A stretch of DNA of 52,806 bases from Desulfuromonadales bacterium (lineage in GTDB: Bacteria > Desulfobacterota > Desulfuromonadia > Geobacterales > Pseudopelobacteraceae): NCBI GenBank assembly GCA_013349405.1, contig DUZS01000026.1, positions 1 to 52,806 of the forward strand, read 5' to 3'. The notes below the pieces were generated by a model. The model was not told the DNA's origin, did no database searches, and worked only from the letters and a program-made list of their open reading frames with translations. Positions within the stretch are counted from its first letter, which is position 1, and each line of letters opens with the position of its first letter. This document shows, in pieces, positions 1 through 8,362 of this stretch. The translations under genes and the position numbers were made by a program.

Positions 1-1136
1 GAGGTATCCTCGATGATTGTGGCATCCTTGTGCATCAGCCCTTTCATGCGGTAGAAATCCTCCAGAGTGGAGTTCTGCGTTCCGGCCGCCAGCACCTCCA
101 CGCCAAGCTCGGTCAGGGAGTTGACCATCGACCAGGTTTTGACTCCTCCGGTGAACAGTACGGCAGTTTTGCCTTCCAGTCGGGCCCGGTACGGTGCGAT
201 GGCAGCCCTGCATTTGCCCTCCTCCTCCGCGATCAGACGCTCCACACGGTCCTGCATGATCCGTTTCTCCAGACCGTTGACAATATTGTCCAGTTCTCGG
301 GCGATGTCACGCAACGCCTTTGCCGTATCGGTCATGCCGTAGAATGATTCTTCAAGATACGGCATACCGTATGTTTTCTGCATCTTTTTGGCGAGGTTGG
401 TCAGGGATTTGGAACAGATGATGATGTTGAGCCTGGCCCGGTGAGCGTAACGCAGTTCCTCAAATTTGGCATCACCGCTGAAACAGGAGAGAACCTGAAT
501 CCCGAGGCGGTCAAACAGCGGCAGCATCCCCCACAGGTCACCGGCGATGTTGTACTCACCAATGAGATTTATCGGGTATTCTCCAAGGCTCGGCGGCTCG
601 GTTGTGCCTATGACATACTTGAAAAGAATCTCTCCGGCAAGGCGATTGCCGATGTTCTTGTCGCCGATGAACCCGGGCGTGTTCACGGGAATAATGGGAA
701 TGGTGACTTTTTCTGATGCCGCCGTACAAACCGCCTCCACATCATCGCCGGTCATGGCAGTCACGCAGGTGGCGTAGACGAAAATGGCCCGGGCCTGATC
801 TTTATAGCGCTCGGCCAGGTCAAGAATGGCTTTGTATAGTTTCTTCTCGCCGCCGAAGATGACGTCGTTTTCCAGCATCTCAGTGGTAAAGCCGCGCCGG
901 TAGAGTTGGGAGTCGGATGAACGGGCACCTCGATTATCCCAGGAGTTGCCGGCGCAGCCGATCGGGCCATGTACCAGATGGATGGCGTCGGTGACCGGCA
1001 TCAACACAACACGCGCACCGTCATATGCACAGGAACGCTCGGTCCCCTCGCCCGGTTCAGATTTTTTGCAGAACTTGGGCGCGCCCTTGTCGTGGGTTTC
1101 ACAGTTATCTGTATCGTACCAGTCGGGCTTTGCCAT
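1..1136 (-). CDS. nifE: NifE, nitrogenase FeMo-cofactor scaffold subunit (3' end cut by window edge)
   Basis: NifE pairs with NifN as the scaffold on which the NifB-made cluster matures into FeMo-cofactor. I translated the minus strand from the ATG at 1136: about 378 codons are open to the left edge and the C-terminus is missing. Characteristic segments are an N-terminal Cys region, HLVHGPIGCAGNSWDNRGAR (about residues 53-72), RRGFTTEMLENDVIFGGEKK (about 80-99) and FVYATCVTAMTGDDVEAVC, which match NifE better than the related NifD. An AAGGA motif sits 5 to 6 bases before the ATG. In Geobacter nifE may be fused to nifN; the window ends too early to tell. It lies alone behind its own sigma-54 promoter and leader terminator, separate from nifHDK. 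Confidence 0.93.
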   Translation of the reverse strand, partial: MAKPDWYDTDNCETHDKGAPKFCKKSEPGEGTERSCAYDGARVVLMPVTDAIHLVHGPIGCAGNSWDNRGARSSDSQLYRRGFTTEMLENDVIFGGEKKLYKAILDLAERYKDQARAIFVYATCVTAMTGDDVEAVCTAASEKVTIPIIPVNTPGFIGDKNIGNRLAGEILFKYVIGTTEPPSLGEYPINLIGEYNIAGDLWGMLPLFDRLGIQVLSCFSGDAKFEELRYAHRARLNIIICSKSLTNLAKKMQKTYGMPYLEESFYGMTDTAKALRDIARELDNIVNGLEKRIMQDRVERLIAEEEGKCRAAIAPYRARLEGKTAVLFTGGVKTWSMVNSLTELGVEVLAAGTQNSTLEDFYRMKGLMHKDATIIEDT

Positions 1137-1179
1137 GTTAGAATCCTTGCAGTGCTCTGGGTCTTCTGGTGCGGGTAAC

Positions 1180-1228
1180 GAAAAACGGCGTTCCAACTTC
1201 ATCAATGATGATTGTGGATGGCGCCGTT
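1180..1228 (-). terminator. Intrinsic terminator in the nifE leader
   Basis: On the minus strand the transcript reads AACGGCG (1222-1228), a loop of about 31 bases, then CGCCGTT (1184-1190) running into TTTTT. It lies between the -24/-12 promoter at 1263-1279 and the nifE ATG at 1136, so it would stop nifE transcription unless overridden. The nifH and nifB leaders have the same arrangement, which suggests regulated antitermination. Confidence 0.65.
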
Positions 1229-1262
1229 GCCAATAAACTCTATGCTTTTGTAGATTTATACT

Positions 1263-1279
1263 AGCATGTGCTGTGCCAA
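1263..1279 (-). promoter_or_regulatory. Sigma-54 (-24/-12) promoter of nifE
   Basis: The minus strand reads TTGGCACAGCACATGCT. The invariant GG and GC pairs have the exact RpoN spacing, and the element spans 17 bases as in the nifH and nifB promoters. Transcription would start about 11 bases downstream, giving a leader of roughly 115 bases that contains the terminator at 1180-1228. I found no clear NifA-type TGT-N10-ACA site upstream, so the activator is probably of another NtrC-family type. Confidence 0.85.
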
Positions 1280-1283
1280 GTAA

Positions 1284-1536
1284 TACTAATGCCATAACAG
1301 TCTGTAATATATACGTTTAATATATCAAGCATCGCCATGCTCGTCTTGTGAAGCTTAATTTATAGGCAGAGTGCTGACCTTTGACAATATTTCAGACTCA
1401 TGACAGGCAAAATGATTTTCGCGATCAGAAAACAGGCAGATCCGGTAGCCGCCTACTCTGCATGTCGAAGCACCTGCTGCGGCGTTCGCATAGGTCATCT
1501 TGACCGAAAAATTGTTGTCCTGGGGTTGGTGCCTGG
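1284..1536. other. Intergenic stretch with no supported gene
   Basis: This AT-rich stretch separates the nifE promoter from the decayed kinase. It should contain the activator-binding region for nifE, but I see no convincing dyad. A 47-codon minus-strand frame (1355-1498) is open but has no ribosome binding site and no recognisable motif. Confidence 0.4.
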
Positions 1537-1797
1537 TTGAGTGTTACATTGGATCAGCAAGATGATGAGTGTCTTATTCATGTTGATGATGACGGATCCG
1601 GAATTCCTGAAGCTGATCGTGAGCTGATATTTGAACCATTTTCTCGCCTGGAATCAAGCCGGTGCAGGGAATCCGGCCGCTATGGATTGGCAATCGTCAA
1701 AAAGATTGTTGAATCTCATTGAAGAACTATAAGCATCACCGCTTCACCGCTTGGAGGCAGTCGGTTCACAATTCATCTGCCCGGGTAAAGAGTTAAA
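1537..1797 (+). pseudogene. Remnant of a sensor histidine kinase (ATPase domain only), with an in-frame stop
   Basis: The plus-strand frame encodes the end of a HATPase_c domain: DDDGSGIPEADRELIFEPFS (G1 box and F box), then GLAIVKKIVESH, then an in-frame TGA at 1720-1722. After the stop the same frame continues with SITASPLGGSRFTIHLPG and a natural TAA near 1797. The normal family sequence is H-G-G at the point of the stop, so a GGA to TGA change is likely. The GLGLA glycine box is also shortened (GRYGLAIVK). Sensor, membrane and HisKA parts are absent upstream. It is a dead fragment with no nearby response regulator. Confidence 0.75.
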
Positions 1798-1899
1798 AAT
1801 CCAAACTTCCAGAATCGTTTGTATTAGTTGCAGTCGAGTATTCTTCATTAGCAGAGATACACATTTGTCATTGTTTCGAGCACTCTACTGCTCAATTTA

Positions 1900-3081
1900 T
1901 CAGCGGCAGGCTTCCATAAGGTTTCCAATCTGTGAAAATCCGACTATCCGCAAACCATTACTTCTCTCCTGCTGTTCACTGCCACCGTAAACGACTATTC
2001 CCGGAGTTGCTTTCGGATTAAGTGAACAATAATATTCCAACCCTTTCCAGGCATCACGCTGCACTGTTGCCCCCGATTTGATCTCTATCGGGATGATACC
2101 GTCACCGGATTCATGCAGTAAATCAACCTCATGCCCCGCATTATCCCGCCAGTAGTACAGCTTTGGCTCACGCACACGGTTCAGGCGCTGTTTCATTAAT
2201 TCCGTTACAACGAATGTCTCAAAAAGTGATCCTACGAGCGGATGGCATGCAATCTGTCCAGAACTCTCAATCCCCAACAGATGACAAGCAAGCCCGACGT
2301 CCCAAAAGTATAGCTTTGGCGCTTTGATCAGACGTTTATTGAAATTGTTAAAGTGAGGTTGCAGAAGGGTGATGATAAAACTGGCTTCCAGCAGAGACAG
2401 CCAGGATCTGGCGGTGTTATGGTTGATTCCAGCATCTATGGCAAGAGAACTGGCATTCAATATTTGCCCGGTGCGTCCGGCGCACAGTCTCAGAAAACGG
2501 GAAAATGCAGCTAAATCCTTGATCGCCATTATTTCCCGCACATCCCGCTCCACATATGTTGCGACATAAAAAGATAGTGCTTCGACAGGATCTAAATTAT
2601 CTGCAAATATGCGGGGATAGAAACCTGTAAATAGAAGTTGCGAAATGTCATCTGAGGTTTCAATAAACTCAGAACGTTCTGCCAGTGTTAACGGAAGAAG
2701 CTTAAGAATAGCCGTTCTTCCTGCAAGCGACTGTGTTACCGACTCCATCAGCAGAAGTTGATGACTGCCGGTGAGTATATATGCACCTTTAAGCTCTGGT
2801 CTGGCGTCCACTCTCACCTGGATTTCGGATAACAGACCCGGTGCTCGCTGAATCTCGTCCAGTATGCCTCCATCTTTGGCGTGGGTATTAAGAAACCCCA
2901 CTGGATCGGAAAGAGCAAAATCCCGTAGCGAAAGTTTTTCGAGGGATATATACGGCTTGTCCGGGAAAGCCATTCTTGCGAGCGTGCTTTTCCCGGATTG
3001 CCTTGGCCCGATTATGGTGACGACCGGATATTGCCCAGCCAGACGGATAAGATCAGATTGAATAGTTCGTTGAATTAGCAT
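1900..3081 (-). CDS. AAA_14/DUF4143 ATP-binding protein
   Basis: This 393-residue protein has the layout of the widespread AAA_14-DUF4143 ATPases. Walker A is GPRQSGKST at about residues 25-33 and the acidic Walker B-like segment is GGILDEIQRAP at about 72-82, followed by ILTGSHQLLLME (sensor 1 region). The C-terminal DUF4143 part (about residues 200-390) contains YYWRDNAGHEVDLL and PIEIKSG, a pattern resembling a PD-(D/E)xK nuclease fold. Members of this family are common in accessory DNA, and their cellular role is poorly defined. The gene looks complete and stands alone, flanked by decayed genes. The start is the ATG at 3081. Confidence 0.85.
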   Translation of the reverse strand: MLIQRTIQSDLIRLAGQYPVVTIIGPRQSGKSTLARMAFPDKPYISLEKLSLRDFALSDPVGFLNTHAKDGGILDEIQRAPGLLSEIQVRVDARPELKGAYILTGSHQLLLMESVTQSLAGRTAILKLLPLTLAERSEFIETSDDISQLLFTGFYPRIFADNLDPVEALSFYVATYVERDVREIMAIKDLAAFSRFLRLCAGRTGQILNASSLAIDAGINHNTARSWLSLLEASFIITLLQPHFNNFNKRLIKAPKLYFWDVGLACHLLGIESSGQIACHPLVGSLFETFVVTELMKQRLNRVREPKLYYWRDNAGHEVDLLHESGDGIIPIEIKSGATVQRDAWKGLEYYCSLNPKATPGIVVYGGSEQQERSNGLRIVGFSQIGNLMEACR

Positions 3082-3311
3082 GGATGAAAAATATCAAGAT
3101 TTGTGCCGATTGTCAATGCAAACAGAAATGTGTACGGGAGATTGTAAGAATTATCGATTTTCTATCTGCCTTCCGACAGAAGGTTAGCCAGGAATTCCCG
3201 CTAATCAGACAGTCAACAGCGCATTTACTTTATAAGGGGGGCAAAAGCAGGTGAATGTGCGGAAACTCATCACGAAACGACGCAACATGCTTCTCCCTGT
3301 CTCTTGTGGAG

Positions 3312-3815
3312 TCATTTGAGTTGTTCGAATCGCGACAGCGCCTCGGGCGTTGCGTAAGTGGCCAGTCGTGCAACAGCAGCTTCACATTGACTAAAGTCGG
3401 TGCAGGGTGTGCCATTTGGCCAGAAGGTGGCAATAATTTCTGTATCAAAGAAATCTTGAAAATCATGGATAAGGCCGTCTTTGAGCTGGTACCAGGCCAC
3501 CCCTCTGTTCAGGTATCGTCCGCCGTGGGAGGGGCGCCCGGTTGTGAACCAGTGTACGGCAATCATGTCACCCTTGTGTATCGCCCACTTGTTGTGAAAA
3601 TGGAGGGTTCCACCCATGGCTGCCTGAACGCCCCGGAAGAGTTCCATGATTGCTTCACGCCCTTCGATATGGTTTGGAAAGCTGGATCCGGGAAAGTCGA
3701 GTACGCAGTCCGGGTGCATCATGCGCTGCATGGTGTCAAAGTCGCTCGCAGAGAAAGCGGCGTAGAAATCCAGGATGTTTTGTTCGCTGGTTAAGTGGAT
3801 GGGTGAAGTGTCCAT
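3312..3815 (-). CDS. NTF2-like/SnoaL-type protein
   Basis: This 167-residue protein matches the nuclear-transport-factor-2-like fold: an N-terminal helix with NILDFYAAFSASDFDTMQRM, then MHPDCVLDFPG, then beta strands with HFHNKWAIHKGDMIAVHWFT. Such proteins are small cone-shaped enzymes or ligand binders (isomerases, cyclases, dehydratases), and the substrate cannot be inferred. An AGGAG motif precedes the ATG by 7 bases. It is the last gene downstream of rhodanese-YceI, pirin and a broken reductase on the same strand, and may belong to that stress or detoxification group. Confidence 0.7.
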   Translation of the reverse strand: MDTSPIHLTSEQNILDFYAAFSASDFDTMQRMMHPDCVLDFPGSSFPNHIEGREAIMELFRGVQAAMGGTLHFHNKWAIHKGDMIAVHWFTTGRPSHGGRYLNRGVAWYQLKDGLIHDFQDFFDTEIIATFWPNGTPCTDFSQCEAAVARLATYATPEALSRFEQLK

Positions 3816-3892
3816 TGTGAAAGCTCCTATTGCGGGAAAAGCGCCTTAAACAGTTTACGACGGCCATATTACCTGCTTGTAAAAGAGGTACA

Positions 3893-4180
3893 TTAACGTT
3901 TGAGCATTGCCCACACCATGTTGGGCGAGTGACCGTTAACCCGCACCATGCGCACCCAGAGAAGAGTCATATGTTCCAGAGGCAGCGCTTGCCACATCGA
4001 GTGCCTCCCAGCCAATCCGATCCTGACTGAACATTATCGAGCCCATGGGTGAGTCCCGGGCCAACCGGGTTTGTGCAGTCGATGAGAATTTTTCCCTTCA
4101 GCTCTTCAGCTACTCCTTTGAGTGCTTCTTCGTTGATTTGAAATGGCGTGGCGAGAAATACGACGTCAGCAGCATTTCAT
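3893..4180 (-). pseudogene. Broken F420/NADP-type Rossmann oxidoreductase with two internal deletions
   Basis: A good ribosome binding site (AAAGGAG, 3' edge 9 bases upstream) and ATG-AAA remain at 4180. The reading then jumps out of frame into AADVVFLATPFQINEEALKG followed by KGKILIDCTNPVGPGL, the middle of an NADPH-dependent F420-reductase-like Rossmann protein. After NVQSGSDWL a second shift leads to PLEHMTLLWVRMV and a C-terminal VWAMLKR with TAA at 3893-3895, which resembles the family C-terminus. The N-terminal GxGxxG region and a central block are missing, so at least two deletions occurred. About 96 codons remain of the usual 200 or more. The gene lies between pirin and the NTF2-like gene on the same strand. 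Confidence 0.75.
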
Positions 4181-4296
4181 AATGTCTCACTCCTTTCTTG
4201 TGGGTTTCTTTTACCAATATCAAGTTATATTTTCAAGGCAATAAATTGCATCGTTCGAGGATATAGATTATGTGCTTTTAGCGAATCGAACACCCG

Positions 4297-4995
4297 TCAA
4301 ACCAGATCGAAAAGAAGCAGTTCTGCGTGCTCATCTCCACAAATAATCAACTGAGTTTCCCCGGTTACCGCCAGTCCGTCTCCGTGTGCCAGGTGCTGGC
4401 CATTCACTACTGCCTTACCCCGTGCCACCTGTATCCAGACATGTCGTCCCGATGGAATGAGATATACGATCTCTTCTCCCGCATCAAGGAGAGTTGCATA
4501 TAGGTTAACGTCCTGGTGGATGGTAACAGATCCATCCCGGCCATCTGCCGATGCGATCAGACGCAGCTTTCCCCTTTTATCTTCATCAGGAAAATAGGTC
4601 TGCTCATAACTCGGTATAATCTCGTCCGTATCAGGTAAAATCCAGATTTGGAGAAAGTGCACCAATTCCTCTTGTGAATGATTGTACTCGCTGTGGGTTA
4701 TGCCGGTGCCGGCGCTCATACGTTGCACCTCACCGGGAACAATGACCGAACCGTTTCCCATACTGTCTTTATGTTCCAGGGCACCTTCCAGAACATAGGA
4801 AATGATTTCCATGTTGCGATGGGGGTGGGTCGGGAACCCTCTGCCCGGCTGAACCCGGTCTTCATTGATGACTCTCAGTTGCCTGAAACCCATGTGTTTC
4901 GGGTCGTAATAATCGGCAAAAGAAAAACTGTGATAGGTATTGAGCCAGCCATGATCGGCATGGCCGCGCTCATTTGCTTTTCTTATGTGTATCAT
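4297..4995 (-). CDS. Pirin family protein (YhaK/YhhW-like bicupin)
   Basis: This 232-residue protein is a complete bacterial pirin. The N-terminal cupin carries GFPTHPHRNMEIISYVLEG (about residues 54-72) and MSAGTGITHSEYN (about 93-105), giving the usual His/His/His/Glu metal site. The second cupin (about 140-230) lacks an obvious metal motif, as is common. Some bacterial pirins show quercetin 2,3-dioxygenase activity and are induced by electrophile or oxidative stress. The gene starts 10 bases after the rhodanese-YceI stop, so the two are probably cotranscribed. Function beyond the family level is inference. Confidence 0.9.
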   Translation of the reverse strand: MIHIRKANERGHADHGWLNTYHSFSFADYYDPKHMGFRQLRVINEDRVQPGRGFPTHPHRNMEIISYVLEGALEHKDSMGNGSVIVPGEVQRMSAGTGITHSEYNHSQEELVHFLQIWILPDTDEIIPSYEQTYFPDEDKRGKLRLIASADGRDGSVTIHQDVNLYATLLDAGEEIVYLIPSGRHVWIQVARGKAVVNGQHLAHGDGLAVTGETQLIICGDEHAELLLFDLV

Positions 4996-5005
4996 TTTGT
5001 CTTCC

Positions 5006-5914
5006 TCATGTCGGTTGTTGTGTGACGATGAACAGTTCGATGCTTATCAGGTCGTTGACCAGATGCATGCCGAGCCGCTCATATAATCGACCCGAGCCGT
5101 AGCAGACATTCCATAGGGTCCGGTCAATATCGACAGCGGCCTGGGCCTTGATAGTGCCATCTTCCTGCACTGCAATCATGGCCGGAAAGCGGAGTGGAAG
5201 AGTTGTGCCCTTGATCGTCAGCATTCCGGTGATCTCCACGTTGGGTGTGCCGAGCGTGGCACCGGCGATCGCCACAGCATTACTAAGCTCGAAGGTCGCT
5301 GTGGGATAACGTTCCACATCAAAGAAGTCATCTGACTTCAGATGTCGATGCAACATGCCGCGCCAGCCTTCATCCTGAAGATCCAGATTTGTTATACTGT
5401 CCATCTCCATAACGAATCTTCCCGATACGGGAAGCTCTTTGGAAAGAACAACTTCGCCTCCGGAGAGTGTGATACGGCCATAATGGCGATTATTGATATT
5501 GCGGCCGACCCACTCCACAGCACTCTTTTCCGTATCGAGTGGATAAATACCGTCCCTGACCATGAGCGGCGGCGGGGGCGGAGTCAGCTGTTCGACCGCA
5601 AATCCAGCCGCAAGCCAACTTTGTAGTCCACCTGCCAGGATCGCCACGTTGCAATAGCCTGCCCGCTCAAGTTTCTCTTTGGCGCTCCAGGCGGCCTGGC
5701 TCGTGCCGCTGTCATCATAGACAACCACTACCCGCTCCAGGTTCGGCGCACATTCGGCGACCCTTTCCAGAAAGACCATCTCATAGATACAGGCGTTACC
5801 GGCACCATTAATACGACGACAGGCAAAATCCTCGGGCAGACGAACATCTAGTAATGATACAGAATCGGCAGAAAGCAACTGCTTAAGTTCATGTGCTGAC
5901 ATTGTTACGTTCAT
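5006..5914 (-). CDS. Rhodanese-like/YceI-like fusion protein
   Basis: In this 302-residue fusion, residues about 5-110 form a rhodanese fold (SLLDVRLPEDFACRRINGA; ILAGGLQSWLAAG), but the active-site loop reads VVVYDDSGTSQAA with Asp where the catalytic Cys normally sits, so sulfur transfer is unlikely. After a proline linker (about 111-116), residues about 120-295 form a YceI-type lipocalin-like domain with the typical opening YPLDTEKSAVEWVGRN and the DFFDVERYPTATFE segment. YceI proteins bind isoprenoid or other amphiphilic ligands. No signal peptide is visible, whereas most YceI proteins are exported. It heads an operon with pirin. Confidence 0.85.
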   Translation of the reverse strand: MNVTMSAHELKQLLSADSVSLLDVRLPEDFACRRINGAGNACIYEMVFLERVAECAPNLERVVVVYDDSGTSQAAWSAKEKLERAGYCNVAILAGGLQSWLAAGFAVEQLTPPPPPLMVRDGIYPLDTEKSAVEWVGRNINNRHYGRITLSGGEVVLSKELPVSGRFVMEMDSITNLDLQDEGWRGMLHRHLKSDDFFDVERYPTATFELSNAVAIAGATLGTPNVEITGMLTIKGTTLPLRFPAMIAVQEDGTIKAQAAVDIDRTLWNVCYGSGRLYERLGMHLVNDLISIELFIVTQQPT

Positions 5915-6021
5915 GAGTGACCATCTCCTTTCTAAAATGCGCTATGACACCATCAGTCATGGGATCAGGATTCAGCGTGCAGTGTTTTCTCACCATTATT
6001 ACGGAGAGTTTAACACATGTT

Positions 6022-6564
6022 TTACCATTTCATCATTGGTAGCGGATTGCGTCGATAAACAAACATCTCTTTAGTGGCCAGTCTGACCAGATTATTATGA
6101 AAGCCAAGATTGGGAAAAGCATCCTGAACTTCCTTGATTACCTGCTTCGGCAGGCCAAATCTTCTCATACCCATTGAGGCATCAACCCAGTCCCCTTTTC
6201 GGAAAATTTCAACCAATGGATATTTCTCGTTCGAAGCCGTGCGAAACTTGTGATGCAGATCGATCATCATTTCAATTTCAGGCGACCACTGTTCCTTGCC
6301 CTGATCAATCAGATACCGTCTGGCCAGATCGATCGAAGGTGCCAGATAATCAACAACTTCACCGGGCCACATGCCAAGATCATGGAAACATCCGGCGATT
6401 ATCAGTTTCTCCTTCTCCTCGTCTGTTGCCCGTTCATGAAAGGCAAAACAGAAGTTCAGGACCCGGTACACATGATTCCTGTATGGCTCATAATCACGAC
6501 CGAAGATAGCCCTTCGTGCTCCAAGGATGACTTCAAGCAGCGGGATATTCTTCTCAACTTTCAT
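6022..6564 (-). CDS. HD-domain metal-dependent phosphohydrolase family protein
   Basis: This 180-residue protein carries the HD signature: His in YRNHVYRVLNF (about residue 31), HD in IAGCFHDLGMWPG (about 61-62), and later DLHHKF and Asp in RKGDWVDAS. These residues would bind a divalent metal, as in HD phosphohydrolases. The small size and absence of other domains resemble uncharacterised HD proteins annotated near redox genes. The substrate is unknown. It is divergent from the LysR gene, with a 150-base intergenic region that must contain both promoters, and upstream of the rhodanese-YceI operon by 107 bases. Confidence 0.8.
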   Translation of the reverse strand: MKVEKNIPLLEVILGARRAIFGRDYEPYRNHVYRVLNFCFAFHERATDEEKEKLIIAGCFHDLGMWPGEVVDYLAPSIDLARRYLIDQGKEQWSPEIEMMIDLHHKFRTASNEKYPLVEIFRKGDWVDASMGMRRFGLPKQVIKEVQDAFPNLGFHNNLVRLATKEMFVYRRNPLPMMKW

Positions 6565-6714
6565 ATTGGCTACCTCCGAAGAAACAGCTTCTACTCTTCA
6601 AAGCTTAAAGGACTATTTTTATCTTATATGTTTCAACCTTAAATCAATTTTCTCTGAAACACCCCATACTCTTTTCTGTTGCCAGGTATGTTTTTTTGTT
6701 ATAGCTTATAAGGC

Positions 6715-7602
6715 ATGGAATTACGGCACTATAGATACTTTCTCGCTGCAGCCGAGGAGCTGAACATCAGCAAGGCTTCCCGTCGACTGAATGTCTCCCA
6801 GCCAGCCATGAGCCGCCTTATTCATGATCTGGAAGATGAGCTTGGCTCGACTCTTTTCAATCGCGAACGGTTTGGTCTCGCCCTCACTCCTGCCGGGGAG
6901 AAACTGCTGGTTTATGCCCGCCAGATCCTTGACCTGAGCAACGAAGCAATTCGGGCACTCCGCAATGAACCTACGGCAGCACCGAACATTGCCATCGGGT
7001 TCATCGCTTCATCGCTCGGCTCATTCCTCGGCTCAGCCCTGAAAAAATTTCGCGAGAGTTATCCGGATTATTCGGTGAAGATTCTTGAACTTTCACCGGC
7101 TGAACAGGGGAAGGCTTTGCGGAAGGGACAGATCGATATTGCATTGATTGGCAATCCATGTGGCGCTGTACATGATGAATGCGAAACAATGGTTCTTTAT
7201 GAGATGGAGCTGGAAGTTGTGTTGCCTGCCGGACATCGCTTTGCCGGATGGAAGCGAATCAGTCTGAAGGATTTGCACGAGGAGGAGTTCATCGGCTACA
7301 GAGAGGACAGTTTTCCCGGCAGGAACCAGACAATTATAACTGCCTGCAAGGTGGCGGGTTTTAAGCCGCACTTGAAATATCAGGCGAACAGTCTGGTTGA
7401 AGTGCTGGCGATGATCGGTGCCGGCACCGGTGTCTGTCTGATGCCTGCTGATGTAGCCAGTCTGCCGCACCCGGATTCGGTATTCGTTCCAATCAGGGAA
7501 AAACTTGAGCCGATACGTTTTACTGCAGCATGGCGACGGGGCGATGAACGCCCGATTATCAGCCAACTTCTCGACAGGTTGAAATCATCCAGCACGAAAT
7601 AA
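6715..7602 (+). CDS. LysR-family transcriptional regulator
   Basis: This 295-residue protein has an N-terminal winged helix-turn-helix at about residues 3-60 (MELRHYRYFLAAAEELNISK; LNVSQPAMSRLIHDLEDELG) and a LysR substrate-binding domain at about 90-290. It is a standard full-length LTTR. It sits between the divergent HD gene and the downstream NQO-like gene (60 bases), so it plausibly controls one or both, with a small-molecule coinducer. The start at 6715 is placed by the family's usual N-terminus. An AAGG lies immediately upstream at poor spacing. Confidence 0.92.
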   Translation: MELRHYRYFLAAAEELNISKASRRLNVSQPAMSRLIHDLEDELGSTLFNRERFGLALTPAGEKLLVYARQILDLSNEAIRALRNEPTAAPNIAIGFIASSLGSFLGSALKKFRESYPDYSVKILELSPAEQGKALRKGQIDIALIGNPCGAVHDECETMVLYEMELEVVLPAGHRFAGWKRISLKDLHEEEFIGYREDSFPGRNQTIITACKVAGFKPHLKYQANSLVEVLAMIGAGTGVCLMPADVASLPHPDSVFVPIREKLEPIRFTAAWRRGDERPIISQLLDRLKSSSTK

Positions 7603-7662
7603 GCGCAACCAGCCATTTACCGTCAATTCAATATTCATGCATTCCAAGTTACGGAGGTCTCT

Positions 7663-8331
7663 ATGAAGATTCTTATTATCAATGCCCATCCTGAACCGCA
7701 AAGTTTCTGCTCTTCACTATTTCATTCTGCAGTTACAACTCTGGAACTAGCCGACCACCAGATTCAGACATCCAACCTTTATACGATGGAGTTCGATCCA
7801 ATTTCTGACAGAAGAAACTATACGACCATCAAGAACCCGGACTACCTGAAACCACAGATAGAGGAGATGTACGCCAGCGAAGCAGGAGGGTTTGCACCCG
7901 ATCTCGAAGCTGAAATGTGCAAGGTCGAGTGGTGTGATCTGATGATATGGCATTTCCCACTCTGGTGGTTCAGCGTTCCCGCCATTCTCAAGGGATGGTT
8001 CGACCGGGTCTTTGCCATGGGGCGCTTCTACGGCAATGGTCACATCTACGAAACAGGTGTTATGCAGGGGAAAAAGGCCATGCTTTCCCTGACTACAGGA
8101 GGGCCCTTGGACTCTTATCAACCGGATGGTTTCAATGGAGACATCAATGGCATTCTTCGGCCAATACATCGCGGTATGCTTGAGTTTGTCGGCTTTGAGG
8201 TGTTGCTGCCGCAGATATTTTATGCCCCGGCTCACAAGAACCAGGAAGAACGTACTGCCGAGTTGCAAGCCTACTGTAACCGGTTGAAGGAGATCGAGTC
8301 TGAACAGCCGGTTACAGTCGGTCGGTATTGA
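7663..8331 (+). CDS. NAD(P)H:quinone oxidoreductase (flavodoxin-like fold, NQO1/KefF-type)
   Basis: The 222-residue protein opens with the flavodoxin-like strand MKILIINAHPEPQSFCSSL and has the hallmark WHFPLWWFSVPAILKGWFDR (about residues 97-116) and LTTGGPLDSY segments that bind FMN or FAD in NQO1-like reductases. The family performs two-electron reduction of quinones and related electrophiles with NAD(P)H. A GGAGG motif lies 5 bases before the ATG. It follows a LysR gene on the same strand. Together with the pirin and YceI-type proteins nearby it suggests a quinone or electrophile defence module, which is inference from gene content. Confidence 0.9.
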   Translation: MKILIINAHPEPQSFCSSLFHSAVTTLELADHQIQTSNLYTMEFDPISDRRNYTTIKNPDYLKPQIEEMYASEAGGFAPDLEAEMCKVEWCDLMIWHFPLWWFSVPAILKGWFDRVFAMGRFYGNGHIYETGVMQGKKAMLSLTTGGPLDSYQPDGFNGDINGILRPIHRGMLEFVGFEVLLPQIFYAPAHKNQEERTAELQAYCNRLKEIESEQPVTVGRY

Positions 8332-8362
8332 AAAAATGAAAGAAATAACTTTTACTTGTCAC

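Noticed and set aside
1355-1498. 47-codon minus-strand frame upstream of the nifE promoter
   Set aside because: It has no ribosome binding site and no motif, and lies in the expected regulatory region for nifE.
4678-5025. 115-codon plus-strand frame over pirin
   Set aside because: It is antisense to a clear pirin gene, with no motif.
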